Source: CALOCN01 sp942491735 (GTDB lineage: Bacteria > Eisenbacteria > RBG-16-71-46 > JABDJR01). Taken from it: a stretch of 64,000 bases of DNA. The stretch spans positions 868,001-932,000 of the forward strand of contig CALOCN010000001.1 of the NCBI GenBank assembly GCA_942491735.1, read 5' to 3'. Under the pieces are notes generated by a model. It did no database searches and was not told the DNA's origin. It saw nothing but the letters and a program-made list of their open reading frames with translations. Below are positions 25,001 to 33,130 of this stretch, one piece after another. The first letter of the stretch is position 1, and every line of letters begins with the position of its first letter. The translations under genes and the position numbers were made by a program.

Positions 25001-26178
25001 CCGACATCGCCGGGTTGGGGGGAGTGGTGGAGGTCTACGGGGGCGTTCCCCGACTGTGGGCCGGTTCGTCGCGACAGGGAACCCTCCAGAGCGATCATGT
25101 CGAGCTGGAGTTCATTCCCCAGGATCAGCTGGGACCGTTCCGGGTCACCCGGGTGACCCCGGAAGACGACGGCTACCGGGTGATGTTGGAGTGGCCCCCG
25201 GGAGCCGGGTGCAGCCCCCTGCTGACCCGCACGGGGTCCATGGATCGTCTGAATGGGGTGGGCGATCACTTCGGGACCGACCTCATCTCCCCCGGCGAAA
25301 CGGTTCACTACACCCTGGGGGGCAAGTTCTGCCAGCCGACGACCCTGACCGTTCGCGGGGGGCCGCCCCAGGATCCCGTGGTGGTCTGGGACGGCGGGGA
25401 TCTCGTGGTGGATCTCGAGCGGCCGTTGATCGATGTGCCCCAGGAGATCCGGTTCCTCCCCTCCGGGCACCGACCGTCCTCGGTACACTTCGACCGGGAA
25501 GGGCGGCGGCTACGGATTGGCGCCGACGGTTTTCGCCCCCTGCGAGTCGAGATCACCGGTGCGTGGGACGTGGACGGCCTGCCGCTGGGCGGCGCCGCAC
25601 GGTCCGAGGCGAGGGTCCCCGACGCACCCGAGGAAGCCCCCCCCGTCGTCCTGGAGACGGTGGAAGCCTTGGCCGGCGGAACCCGGCTCCGGGCCACGCT
25701 CACCGGCATCACCCTGCTTCCGCAGTGCGACACGCCCCTGTTTCGGCTGTTGCCCCAGGGATGGACCCTCGACGTGGAGAGCCAGGAGCCGGCAGACCTC
25801 GAGGACGGTTCCGGGATGCTGGCCACGCTCATCCTCCCCCAGACCCTGGCCGCCGGCCGCTATCGCCTGGAGTTGGACCCGGTCTGTCTCGGCGCCACCG
25901 CCGGTGCCCAAGGTCTGACCCGGGACGTCACGGTGGGGATCGGGGTGTTCCCCAATCCCGTCCCACCGGGGGCGACGTTGCGGCTCGAGAACGCCCCCGA
26001 GGGGTCTGGGGCGGTCCTGCTGGAGCCTGGAGGTCTGGTGGCGCGCCGTTGGGATGGCCTTCAGCCGGGAATCCAGTCACTGGCGGTGGACGGTCTGGCT
26101 CCAGGGCTCTATCTGTTACGGATCGAGGCCTCGGACGGTGCCACCCTGGCCATCGAGAAGGTGGTACTCGTTCGCTAG
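22081..26178 (+). CDS. Secreted S8 subtilisin-like protease with Por-type C-terminal domain
   Basis: A 1365-residue exported protease starting at GTG 22081, 3 nt after the PorV-like stop, so translation is probably coupled. A signal peptide (residues 1-25) and a propeptide-like region precede the catalytic domain. The triad is complete: Asp in VIDMGVEISHPDL (about 175), His in DEHGHGTQVAG (about 242) and Ser in GTSFSAPLVAG (about 404), with oxyanion Asn in AAAGNGA. The next 800 residues are beta-rich and include FG-GAP-like segments (DVDGDGLSEFLV, DTDADGLMEMIV). The last 80 residues form a sorting module (VFPNPVPPGATLRL, LAPGLYLLRIEAS, ending EKVVLVR) like that of the upstream M6 protease. 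Confidence 0.9.
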   Translation: MRFRLVSRLTGACCAALLAGTASAQVPRVTPGEVIVRGSAEAIAPRSGGLAPLAAGSLESLIRVAGHAVRDVSRISVGNAFPGGAWVVRFDSGASPEAMAAELARDPRIAWATPNHVLSLDPAPESPAGGSGIPLPQDVIFDDPRLGEQWSLIDAHVMDAWETSLGEGRIIAVIDMGVEISHPDLQDRILINVVERDGLPGVDDDGNGFVDDVTGFDFTDAPNLTGIQDYVDRDNDPSDEHGHGTQVAGVAAATSNNARGIAGVAPRASILALRAGFSTGLPFANALLQEDDAAAAIVYAADRGAHILNLSWGDRIETPLIRDAVAYARSKGCLVVAAAGNGATNRAFLPAAHPGVLSVGASSRDRQPVQFSNYGHDLDLMAPGVALLTTGLRGSYTEASGTSFSAPLVAGAAALVWSRNPTWSADQVAWAVRLSADGAQEGWDPRTGWGYLDARALVAMDAAPPVLWMDPGRLVAGGVGIDGSIAHPALVDWSLSVFPDRDQLEPIEEITLIPSSTRQAVGSELSRFQAPDPTTDPTWIARLQVRVSGLPLIEVRERLLLPAPVLDASNVRVEPQVGPQDLDLVVTWESSARYQGALLLDEASVSAGFAEEMGLAFTHAVRLPAPNRGGEVSLQLMGRPAPFADLTPVARVTATLPPDVAFLATGRPSPFPAGAPFHRTVDLDGDLLPEVLVETPIENGLYGGIARYEISPDGGAEFVDAPFIQGIPVDVGDTDADGLMEMIVFRIDGWKLFESREAHRTPDRTVYSESGSDTVPIRFVGRTMMGVSGNRLVLFGYDVTATMNRLGEAEAPVDFLLPGGAQVDVDGDGLSEFLVTGSDGNLYAFDLTESSVNYRERFVLPVPVTGDLLGSQSGMNLITLENDPTQPGKPGDLDRAATRLRTWRFQEGVPVETGSLAFSGLLTGADVQMSPGTSPQEHLLLRRRGRVDYVYLDVDRSTGPDAMTPRWGGRMLDSDIAGLGGVVEVYGGVPRLWAGSSRQGTLQSDHVELEFIPQDQLGPFRVTRVTPEDDGYRVMLEWPPGAGCSPLLTRTGSMDRLNGVGDHFGTDLISPGETVHYTLGGKFCQPTTLTVRGGPPQDPVVVWDGGDLVVDLERPLIDVPQEIRFLPSGHRPSSVHFDREGRRLRIGADGFRPLRVEITGAWDVDGLPLGGAARSEARVPDAPEEAPPVVLETVEALAGGTRLRATLTGITLLPQCDTPLFRLLPQGWTLDVESQEPADLEDGSGMLATLILPQTLAAGRYRLELDPVCLGATAGAQGLTRDVTVGIGVFPNPVPPGATLRLENAPEGSGAVLLEPGGLVARRWDGLQPGIQSLAVDGLAPGLYLLRIEASDGATLAIEKVVLVR

Positions 26179-26236
26179 CAGTCGGTTACAAGCATTATCA
26201 TTCGTGGATCTAAATATATAAATACATGTGCATGAG

Positions 26237-27055
26237 TTACTTGATTACGTCCCTGGCTGGTTTATCCAGGGGCCATTCCAGGAGGGTGAGGGTCCCATTC
26301 TGGAGCCGGGCGCAGGTATACGAGCGGAACCAGTCTCCCAGAATCATCATTTGCCCGGCTTCCGTGGTGCGGTGCACGGCCACGTGGTGGTGACCCATCA
26401 GCACCGCGTCGGCGTCGGTCTCCAAGGCGGGTAGCGCCACGTGCTGGTAGATGCTGTCCACGTCGACCTGGTGCCCGGAGGTGTGGTCCCGGCTCACGTT
26501 CGAAGACGAGAGCGCGAGGGGGATGCCGAGATCCGGGTGGATCCAGCGGAAGAGACGAATGGCCAACGGGTTACGAAACACCCGCTTGAGAAACTTGTAC
26601 CCGTTGTCCCCGGGGCCCAGCCCGTCGCCGTGATAGAGCTTCAGGCGAAGCCCCTGAGCCCCCATGACCGTGCCGTCTTCCAGGACCTCGATCGCCGTTT
26701 CCGATCTGAGGAAGTTCTCCATCCAGAAATCGTGGTTGCCTCCCACGTACCGGATCGGCGTCCCGGCGCGGGCGCTGGCGTCCAGCCGGGCCAATACATT
26801 GAACCCCGCCCGGGGGATCACCGTCTTGTACTCGAACCAGAAGTCGAACAGGTCCCCCAGGATGTACAGTGAGCCGGATTCGGCCTCGACACGCTCCAGC
26901 AGGGTCAGCAGCCGCTCTTCCTTCTCGGTTTCCGAGTCCCGGGAGGACCCCCCGAGGTGGATATCGCTGACAAAGTACAGGGCGCCGGCCGGGTCCACCC
27001 GCAGGTGTTGGGTGGCGGAGGCGGAGGGCGTGATGGGGTCGGTGGGTGGGGTCAT
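26237..27055 (-). CDS. lpxH: UDP-2,3-diacylglucosamine diphosphatase LpxH
   Basis: A 272-residue calcineurin-fold phosphoesterase that hydrolyses UDP-2,3-diacylglucosamine to lipid X, the fourth step of lipid A synthesis, at the inner membrane surface. All metal motifs are present: SDIHLGG (about 30), GDLFDFWFE (about 70), GNHDFWM (about 105), LYHGDGLG and MGHHHVAVH. The family's basic/hydrophobic insertion is also present. The start at 27055 is chosen because it lies nearest the domain; a TTG nine codons upstream is possible. The gene converges with the S8 protease gene across a short A/T-rich stretch and diverges from the HtrA gene. Confidence 0.88.
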   Translation of the reverse strand: MTPPTDPITPSASATQHLRVDPAGALYFVSDIHLGGSSRDSETEKEERLLTLLERVEAESGSLYILGDLFDFWFEYKTVIPRAGFNVLARLDASARAGTPIRYVGGNHDFWMENFLRSETAIEVLEDGTVMGAQGLRLKLYHGDGLGPGDNGYKFLKRVFRNPLAIRLFRWIHPDLGIPLALSSSNVSRDHTSGHQVDVDSIYQHVALPALETDADAVLMGHHHVAVHRTTEAGQMMILGDWFRSYTCARLQNGTLTLLEWPLDKPARDVIK

Positions 27056-27210
27056 GGGTGGGAAGGCCCGATGGGAATCCAACGAATGGGTGGAACGCTC
27101 TCGGACAGGATCCGTATGATATCGGAAGACGCGGGACCGTGCCCCCTCGCAACGGGTTCAACGTCCGGCCCCGGGCCATTTCTGGACCCCGACCCCTCGC
27201 CGGAGAGGAC

Positions 27211-28779
27211 ATGAACCAAATGCATCGCATCATCCGACAGGCCAAGACCCTGCTCATCTCGGGGGTTTTGATCGCGTCCGGCCTGATCCTTGGCCTTGGG
27301 CTTGCCGCCACCCTGCGTGACGGCCAGCCGTCCGCGTTGGAGGGGGTGGCCGCCCAGTCCACCGCGTCACGTTCGGCAACCACCCCCCCCGATGTGCCGG
27401 GCTCCCTGTGGGAACAGCCCCCGGTGGACCGGACCGGGCTCGAGAGCCCCTTCACCCGACTGGCCGCCCGGGTGGTTCCGGCGGTGGTCTCGGTCGAGAC
27501 CCAGCGGGAGTTCCGCCACCCGCGGGTCCGTGGGGGCGATCGCCTGCGTCGCATGCTGGGTGACGATGACGAGGATCCCGGGGACGAGGAGATGGAGGTC
27601 CCCTCCACCGGGTCGGGATTCATTTTCGACGCCGCCGGCTACGTCTTCACCAACGACCATGTCGTGGCCGGTTCCGTGCGGCATTCGGTGACCCTGCACG
27701 ACGGGCGGGTGTTCGAGGCGACCCTCATCGGGACCGATCCGTTGACCGACGTCGCGGTCCTCCAAATCAACCTGCCGGCCGGTGAGGAACCCCTGCCCAC
27801 CATTCCCCTGGGAAACTCGGACGCGGTGCGGGTGGGGGATTGGGCCATCGCGGTGGGGAACCCGCTGGGCGAGCTGGAAGCAACCCTCACCGTGGGGGTG
27901 GTGAGCGCGATGGGACGGCGCAATCTCCGGATCGCCGGGGGAGGCCCGGTGTACCAGGACTTCTTCCAGACCGATGCCTCCATCAACTTCGGCAACTCCG
28001 GCGGACCGTTGGTCAACGTACGCGGCGAGGTCATGGCCATCAACTCGGCCATCAACCCCACCGGCCAGGGGATCGGCTTCGCCATTCCCATCAACATGGC
28101 GCGCGAGGTGGGGGTGGAGCTGATCCGGAGCGGGACGGTGAGTCGCGGGTATCTCGGCATCCGGCCCGCCGACCTGTCCGCCGGGCTCAGGGACGAACTG
28201 AATCTTCCCGAGGGGAGCGGCATCGTGGTGGGCAGCGTCTCCGAGGACACCCCGGCCGAGGCAGGGGGGCTCCGTGAGGGGGACGTCATCATCACCTTCA
28301 ACTCCGTTCCGGTCCCGGATGTCCCCGGTTTCCGCACCATCGTGGCCGAGGCAGCGATTGGGCAGGAGGTCCCGATCGTCTTTCTGCGGCGCGGAAGGGA
28401 GCGGGAGACCTCGGTGATCCTGGTGGAGCGCCCGGACACCCCCGAGCCTCCGGCCACCTGGAGCCGTCCCGAGGGCTGGGAGGACTGGCTGGGAGCAACC
28501 ATTGTGCCGATCGACGCAGCCCTGGGGCGCCGGTTCCAGCTGGCGGTCGAGGAGGGGCTGGTGGTGACCGATGTTTATCCCGAAAGCCCGGCGGCGATCG
28601 GCGGGCTGCGGGAAGGGGATGTTCTCCTCGAGCTGAACCGGGAGTTGGTCAAGACCACCCGGTTCCTGGCCAAGGAGATCGAGCGATCCCGGGAGCGGGG
28701 CCGGACGGCGGTATTCCTGGTGCAGAGGGGCTCAACGACCACCTATGTGGAGGTCAGAACGGAGTCCGGAGCGCCTTGA
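27211..28779 (+). CDS. HtrA/Deg-family serine protease with two PDZ domains
   Basis: A 522-residue protease starting behind GGAGAGG. Residues 7-30 form one hydrophobic segment that may be an uncleaved anchor or a signal peptide. The trypsin-like domain carries His in TNDHVVAGS (about 149), Asp in TDVAVLQI (about 180) and Ser in FGNSGGPLVN (about 263). An acidic insertion (DDDEDPGDEEME) precedes it. PDZ1 (about 315-400, SRGYLGI) and PDZ2 (about 430-515, ATIVPIDAALGRRF) follow. It acts in envelope protein quality control. A second Deg-type protease is encoded at 39486; sequences differ, so they are paralogues rather than a duplication. It is divergent from lpxH and leads the cell-wall genes. 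Confidence 0.9.
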   Translation: MNQMHRIIRQAKTLLISGVLIASGLILGLGLAATLRDGQPSALEGVAAQSTASRSATTPPDVPGSLWEQPPVDRTGLESPFTRLAARVVPAVVSVETQREFRHPRVRGGDRLRRMLGDDDEDPGDEEMEVPSTGSGFIFDAAGYVFTNDHVVAGSVRHSVTLHDGRVFEATLIGTDPLTDVAVLQINLPAGEEPLPTIPLGNSDAVRVGDWAIAVGNPLGELEATLTVGVVSAMGRRNLRIAGGGPVYQDFFQTDASINFGNSGGPLVNVRGEVMAINSAINPTGQGIGFAIPINMAREVGVELIRSGTVSRGYLGIRPADLSAGLRDELNLPEGSGIVVGSVSEDTPAEAGGLREGDVIITFNSVPVPDVPGFRTIVAEAAIGQEVPIVFLRRGRERETSVILVERPDTPEPPATWSRPEGWEDWLGATIVPIDAALGRRFQLAVEEGLVVTDVYPESPAAIGGLREGDVLLELNRELVKTTRFLAKEIERSRERGRTAVFLVQRGSTTTYVEVRTESGAP

Positions 28780-28948
28780 CGCCCCACCGGGCCGGTTGCT
28801 AGGGTCCCCCGACTTGAATCGGGATTCAGGGGTTCCCCCATTTGACCCAAATGCGCGGCGGTCAATCCCGAGGACGACACCCCCTCCATATCTGGCCGTC
28901 ATGAAGAGGCCCGCCCGCCTGCCGGGCGAGATCCATCCGGAGTCGTAG

Positions 28949-29881
28949 GTGCCCGAGACCCCCGATATACCGGTGCGTTCCGAACGCGCCGAAAAAGCTG
29001 TAGCCGGTCTGATTGTCCTGGCGATCCTTGCCGTGGGCGTTCTTGTGGGTGGCTCCCTCTGGGTTGAAACCGAGCTGGACTGGTTGGTCCAGGCGGACCG
29101 GGTGACTTCCCTGACCGAGCGCTCCTCCCAGGTGGACACCGAGCTGGACCGGCTGCGGCAGAACCTGGATCGTTCGCACCTGTCCCTGGGTGAGCTGGGG
29201 GCGCTGGAGTGGAAGGCCCGGGTCATCCACGGGCTCCGGGCGGCCCCCTTTGAACCGGCCAGCCGGGTCGGCGCCCCGACTCCCGAGGCGACCGGTTTCG
29301 CCCTCGACCGGCTTTTCGGCCTCGACCTGCGCCCCGGACGCCCCAGGGTCAACGACAAGCTGGGTCGGGCCGCAGACTACACCGAGGACATCCTGAACCG
29401 GGCCAGCCGGCTGCGGACCTCCTTCGAGGAGATCGTGGTCAGCATGGAGACGCGCGCCGATGAGTGGGCGCGCATCCCCTCGCTCAATCCCATCGACGCG
29501 GGGCGGGTGACCAGCAACTACGGTTACCGGCGGGATCCCTTCAGCGGCCGGCGAAAGTGGCATGGCGGGGTCGACTTCCGATCCCCCACCGGAACGCCCA
29601 TTCTGGCCACCGGCGACGGCGTAGTCTCCAAGTGCGGCTGGTTCACCGGGTACGGCAAGATGGTCGAGGTGGACCACGGCAACGGACTCAAGACCCGCTA
29701 CGCCCACACCTCCCGCACCGCGGTGCGGGCGGGTGATCAGGTCAAGCGGGGCGAGGTCATCGCCTACGTGGGCCGAACCGGTCGGGCCAGCGCCCCGCAC
29801 CTCCACTACGAGGTGCGCCTGGACGATCACGCGGTCAACCCGCGCCCCTACGTATTCGCCGACTTTCTTCACGCCGATTGA
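28949..29881 (+). CDS. M23-family peptidoglycan endopeptidase with coiled-coil stalk
   Basis: A 310-residue inner-membrane protein starting at GTG 28949. One membrane helix (about 18-40, VAGLIVLAILAVGVLVGGSLW) is followed by a helical coiled-coil region (45-170) and a C-terminal M23/LytM domain (about 195-305). The zinc ligands are present: HGGVDF (about 205) and PHLHYEVR (about 285), with the family's ATGDGVV and GNGLKTRYAH segments. It could cleave peptidoglycan cross-links directly or, like EnvC/NlpD, activate amidases. A complete LytM site argues for catalysis. The next gene, 50 nt downstream, is an N-acetylmuramoyl-L-alanine amidase, so the two probably cooperate in wall splitting. Confidence 0.9.
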   Translation: MPETPDIPVRSERAEKAVAGLIVLAILAVGVLVGGSLWVETELDWLVQADRVTSLTERSSQVDTELDRLRQNLDRSHLSLGELGALEWKARVIHGLRAAPFEPASRVGAPTPEATGFALDRLFGLDLRPGRPRVNDKLGRAADYTEDILNRASRLRTSFEEIVVSMETRADEWARIPSLNPIDAGRVTSNYGYRRDPFSGRRKWHGGVDFRSPTGTPILATGDGVVSKCGWFTGYGKMVEVDHGNGLKTRYAHTSRTAVRAGDQVKRGEVIAYVGRTGRASAPHLHYEVRLDDHAVNPRPYVFADFLHAD

Positions 29882-29931
29882 ACCCGTCCGGGTTCCGCGC
29901 TACAGTTGCCCCTTCAGGAGGGCACCTGATC

Positions 29932-31221
29932 GTGAACCAGACTATTGGCTTTGTGACGCGAATCCTCGTCGCGTCACTTCTTTGCGTGGGACTGTACGAC
30001 GGGCTCATGCCGTCTGCGACCGCCGTGGCCGCCGATGTGGAGGGAATCCGCTCCTCGGTCAATGACGAGCGGACCCGGGTGGTGATCGACCTCGCCTCCC
30101 ACGGCAAGTTCACCCATCACCCCATGGCCGACCCTCCCCGTATCGTGGTCGAGATGCCCAGCGGGACCTTTCTGGGCTCCACCGCCCCGGTCTCCCTGAG
30201 CGGGGGATACGTGCAGCGGGTTCGCAAGAACCAACTGCGCGACGGGCGTATCCAGGTCGTGCTGGACCTGTCCCGGGCTCTCAGCTACAAGCTGTTCACC
30301 CTCGACGGTCCCAGCCGGATCGTCATCGACGTGGCCCACTCCGGCAAGCCGGCCCAGGCGCCGCAGGAGAGTCAGCCCAAGCCGGAGCCCAAACCGGCTC
30401 CCAAGCCCGAGCCGGCTCCGACTCCCAAGCCGGAGCCCGCGCCCACGCCCGAACCAGAGGCGCCGCCGGTGGCGGTGACGGCTGACGATGTCCCGGACCC
30501 AACCGCGCCCACACGCATCATCGTGCCTCCCCGCACCGGGCCCTGGGTGATTGCGGTGGACGCCGGTCACGGGGGCGGGGACCCCGGCGCCTCCTACCAC
30601 AGCGCGGAAGAGAAGGACGTAACCCTGGAGCTGGCCAAGTACACGGTCGAGGAGCTCAACAAGCGACCGGGGGTCGAGGCCTTTCTCATCCGCAAGGGGG
30701 ACTATTTCATTCCCCTGTGGAAGCGCTGGACCATGGCGGACCAGAAGAACGCCGACCTGTTCGTGAGCATCCACTGCAACGCCTCCAAGTCGCAGTCGGC
30801 CAAGGGGACCGAGGTCTACTTTCTCTCCCTGGAAGGGGCCAGCGATCAGGCCTCCAAGGAACTGGCCGAGTTCGAGAACTCGGTGGATGAGCGCATGGGG
30901 GTGGCCAGCGATGCCCCGGAACTGGATCGCATCCTCTTCGACATGATGCAGACCGACGTCCTGGTCAAGAGCGAGTACCTGGCCGAGACCTGCCTCAACG
31001 AGCTGTTCGGTCTGGGAACCGTCTACAACCGGGGGGTCAAGCAGGCCAAGTTCGCCGTGCTCCATTCCCCGCGCATGCCCTCCATCCTGGTCGAGGCCGC
31101 CTTCATCTCGAACCCCCGCGAGAACGCCCTCCTGCGGGACCGGGGGTGGCAGCGCATGTTCGGGCGGCTGCTGGCCGACGGCATCCACCTCTACTGCCGG
31201 AGCGTCCAGGAAGCGGAATAG
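29932..31221 (+). CDS. N-acetylmuramoyl-L-alanine amidase with AMIN domain
   Basis: A 429-residue periplasmic hydrolase that removes stem peptides from peptidoglycan. GTG 29932 was chosen because CAGGAGGGC lies just before it and the signal peptide begins there (MNQTIGFVTRILVASLLCVG). An AMIN domain (about 40-135), which targets such enzymes to septal peptidoglycan, is followed by a Pro-Lys-Glu-rich linker (QPKPEPKPAPKPEP) of about 40 residues. The Amidase_3 domain (about 205-425) has the zinc motif VDAGHGGGDPGA, Glu in EEKDVTLEL, His in SIHCNAS and the catalytic Glu in VEAAFISN. It is 50 nt from the M23 gene; both likely serve daughter-cell separation. Confidence 0.92.
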   Translation: MNQTIGFVTRILVASLLCVGLYDGLMPSATAVAADVEGIRSSVNDERTRVVIDLASHGKFTHHPMADPPRIVVEMPSGTFLGSTAPVSLSGGYVQRVRKNQLRDGRIQVVLDLSRALSYKLFTLDGPSRIVIDVAHSGKPAQAPQESQPKPEPKPAPKPEPAPTPKPEPAPTPEPEAPPVAVTADDVPDPTAPTRIIVPPRTGPWVIAVDAGHGGGDPGASYHSAEEKDVTLELAKYTVEELNKRPGVEAFLIRKGDYFIPLWKRWTMADQKNADLFVSIHCNASKSQSAKGTEVYFLSLEGASDQASKELAEFENSVDERMGVASDAPELDRILFDMMQTDVLVKSEYLAETCLNELFGLGTVYNRGVKQAKFAVLHSPRMPSILVEAAFISNPRENALLRDRGWQRMFGRLLADGIHLYCRSVQEAE

Positions 31222-31361
31222 CCGCCCCCGGCCCGGAAATCCTCGAATCCCTCAAGAGACCAACGTTTTCGTCCGATACCGCCCTAAGTAGCCGGACCGG
31301 ATCCGGCCACGGAATCAGCGGTGATCCACCGGGGGGGGGCCGCACCCGGAAGGACGAGGGC

Positions 31362-31745
31362 ATGCATATCGGGATCGAGTATCGGACGCCATGGACCGTT
31401 CTGCGTCTTACGGGGAACCTGGACGCGGACGCGGGGCCCAACGTCTATCAACAGTTTCAAAGCGAGCTCCTGCGCGGTGGCACCCGGTTTCTCTTTGCCC
31501 TCGACGGGGTCGAGACCGTGGACAGCACCGGACTGGGTGTGTTGGTCCGCTGCTACCGGGACGCCAAGGGGCGTGGTGGGGAGCTGCGGCTGTCCAATGT
31601 ACCGCCCTCGATTGGTCGCATTCTCGAGTTCACCCGGCTCGACTCCATCCTGCGCCCCGAGCCCCGTACCGACGACGCCCTGGCCGGGTCGTTGCCGGTG
31701 ACCCCGGCGCTGGACGATCCACTGGACGAGTCGAGGGTCGCGTGA
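31362..31745 (+). CDS. STAS-domain anti-sigma factor antagonist
   Basis: A 127-residue single-domain protein of the SpoIIAA/RsbV type, starting behind AGGACGAGGG. The STAS fold fills residues 1-100, with the phosphorylatable Ser in VDSTGLGVLVR (about 52-62). The C-terminal 25 residues are acidic and probably flexible. Such proteins bind anti-sigma or other GHKL kinases and release their partners when unphosphorylated. No cognate RsbW-type kinase or PP2C phosphatase is in the window. Its stop codon overlaps the GTG of a CheW-like gene, implying joint function. Confidence 0.88.
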   Translation: MHIGIEYRTPWTVLRLTGNLDADAGPNVYQQFQSELLRGGTRFLFALDGVETVDSTGLGVLVRCYRDAKGRGGELRLSNVPPSIGRILEFTRLDSILRPEPRTDDALAGSLPVTPALDDPLDESRVA

Positions 31746-32200
31746 GACTGCGGCGGGCGGTGGCCCGGATCAAGGACCCCGTCATGGAGGTCCTGCTCTT
31801 CCAGGTTGGGGGTGCGCACTTCGGGGTCAACTTTGGCCACGTGGTCGGCATGGTGAAGGATCTTCCCGACTCCAGCGAAGCCGACATGACCGCGGACCCG
31901 CATCTGGTCCTGTTCGAGGGGCGCGAGGTGCCGGTGTTTCCCGCGTGCGACTTTCTCCAGGAAGCGGCACCGCCTTCGCAGCGTCCCCGGGAAGCGATTC
32001 TCTTTGACGACGGCGAGGGTTGGTACGGCATGGCGGTGGACTCGACCCAGCACGTGGTCGGGGTAACGCCGGGTAACGACCTCTATACCCTGCCTCCCAG
32101 CGAAGCCACCATGCGCTCGCCCGCGCGACCCTGGGCGGTGCTCAGCGTGTCGCGCAAGCCGGTGATCCTGCTGGATATGAGCCGCGTTGTTGTCCACTAG
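31742..32200 (+). CDS. CheW-like domain protein
   Basis: A 152-residue protein that fills a CheW fold (VLLFQVGGAHFGVNFGHVVGMVK, VPVFPACDFLQ, then WAVLSVSRKPVILLDMSRVV). GTG 31742 overlaps the preceding TGA (GTGA), so translation is coupled to the STAS protein. An internal ATG at 31784 is an alternative start that still spares the whole domain. CheW domains couple receptors to CheA kinases, yet no CheA, receptor or other chemotaxis gene is seen nearby. The protein may serve a non-chemotactic scaffold with the STAS protein. Its gene is followed by a hairpin-rich gap ending in a strong terminator. Confidence 0.8.
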   Translation: MRLRRAVARIKDPVMEVLLFQVGGAHFGVNFGHVVGMVKDLPDSSEADMTADPHLVLFEGREVPVFPACDFLQEAAPPSQRPREAILFDDGEGWYGMAVDSTQHVVGVTPGNDLYTLPPSEATMRSPARPWAVLSVSRKPVILLDMSRVVVH

Positions 32201-32302
32201 GGACGGCGGATCCCAGCACTGACCTGACACCGGGACCACCTCGCCGATGGCGCCGGTTCCGCCTCCACGGTGTCGGGGGGCCTCAGGAGCAGGGTTACCA
32301 CT

Positions 32303-32372
32303 CTGGCGAGATTGACTACGCCAGCGAGTCAGCGTAGACTCGTATTTAACTACTCGCCGGTGAGATTCCGGC
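32303..32372 (+). ncRNA. Array of three hairpins before a terminator (possible regulatory RNA)
   Basis: Three back-to-back stems are seen: CTGGCG/CGCCAG (32303-32324), CGAGTC/GACTCG (32325-32342) and GCCGG/CCGGC (32356-32372). The first and third loops both contain GAGATT. An alternative stem, CTACGC (32316-32321) with GCGTAG (32332-32337), is mutually exclusive with the first two. A terminator follows at once and then the NYN gene. It could be a leader attenuator, an antitoxin-like RNA, or a structured tail of the CheW-like mRNA. Confidence 0.4.
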
Positions 32373-32373
32373 T

Positions 32374-32404
32374 GGGGCGTTCTATACGGGCGCCCCGTTT
32401 TTCT
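32374..32404 (+). terminator. Rho-independent terminator before the NYN gene
   Basis: GGGGCG and CGCCCC pair over an 11-nt loop, followed by GTTTTTCTT. It lies 40 nt before the NYN gene start. Confidence 0.88.
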
Positions 32405-32440
32405 TGTATCCCCGCCCGATACCCCCCTGTCCGTGGCACC

Positions 32441-33082
32441 ATGCCCGAACAGCCCGTGCGGCAACGCACCATCATCTACATCGACGGCTTCAATCTCTTC
32501 TACGGCGCATTGAAGGGTACGTCCGATAGGTGGCTCGACCTCGAGCGGTACTTCTCGTTGCTCCGAAACGAGGACGATCTGGTGGCCATCAACTACTTCA
32601 CCACGAGGGTATCCCGCACCGAATCCCGCCGTGATCAAACCACCTACATCAAGGCGCTCTCGACTTCACCGCTGGTCAAGGTCATCGAGGGGCGATTCAA
32701 GCCCAAGGAAATCGTTTGCAGGGTGCGGCGCTGCAGTTACCGGGGTTCTCGGAAGTTCATCCGCCTTGAGGAGAAGCGAACGGACGTGGCCATCGCGGTG
32801 ACGATGCTCGAAGATGCCTTCGCGGATTCATGCGACATCTTTGTGCTTGTTAGCGGCGATTCCGACCTTGTACCGGCGGTGAATTCCATCAAGGCCAACT
32901 TCCCTCATAAGAAGGTCCTGGTCTACGTGCCGGCTCGAAATCCCACTGGCAAGCACGCTACCGAGCTTCGTTCAGCCGCCGACAAGGGCAAGGATCTGCC
33001 ATTGAAGCTGCTCAGCCGTGCCCAGCTCCCGGTGTCCGTCCCGTCCGAGAGCGGCGCCCTCAAGAGGCCCCCCGGTTGGTAG
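32441..33082 (+). CDS. NYN-domain (PIN-like) putative ribonuclease
   Basis: A 213-residue protein of the LabA/DUF88 NYN group. The nuclease acidic residues are visible: YIDGFNLFYG (about 12), then EKRTDVAIAVTMLEDA (about 110) and LVSGDSDLVPAV (about 135), close to the NYN consensus. A Cys pair in EIVCRVRRCSYRG is present. Codon choice is less GC-biased than that of neighbours, hinting at horizontal acquisition. It stands alone behind a hairpin array and terminator; no ribosome-binding site is obvious. NYN proteins are metal-dependent RNases or RNA-binding proteins, some linked to defence; the actual target here is unknown. Confidence 0.85.
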   Translation: MPEQPVRQRTIIYIDGFNLFYGALKGTSDRWLDLERYFSLLRNEDDLVAINYFTTRVSRTESRRDQTTYIKALSTSPLVKVIEGRFKPKEIVCRVRRCSYRGSRKFIRLEEKRTDVAIAVTMLEDAFADSCDIFVLVSGDSDLVPAVNSIKANFPHKKVLVYVPARNPTGKHATELRSAADKGKDLPLKLLSRAQLPVSVPSESGALKRPPGW

Positions 33083-33130
33083 CGGGCCTGGGGCGCCGGC
33101 CCCCCCGGAATCCTCCCCTCGCTGCGGTGG

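Noticed and set aside
30380..30450. Pro-Lys-Glu repeat in the amidase as a DNA repeat or assembly artefact
   Set aside because: It is an ordinary low-complexity linker between AMIN and catalytic domains; the frame is intact.
32340..32400. Possible cobalamin riboswitch because of GCCGGTGAGATTCCGGC
   Set aside because: The conserved B12-box and core elements are absent, and the downstream gene is a NYN protein.
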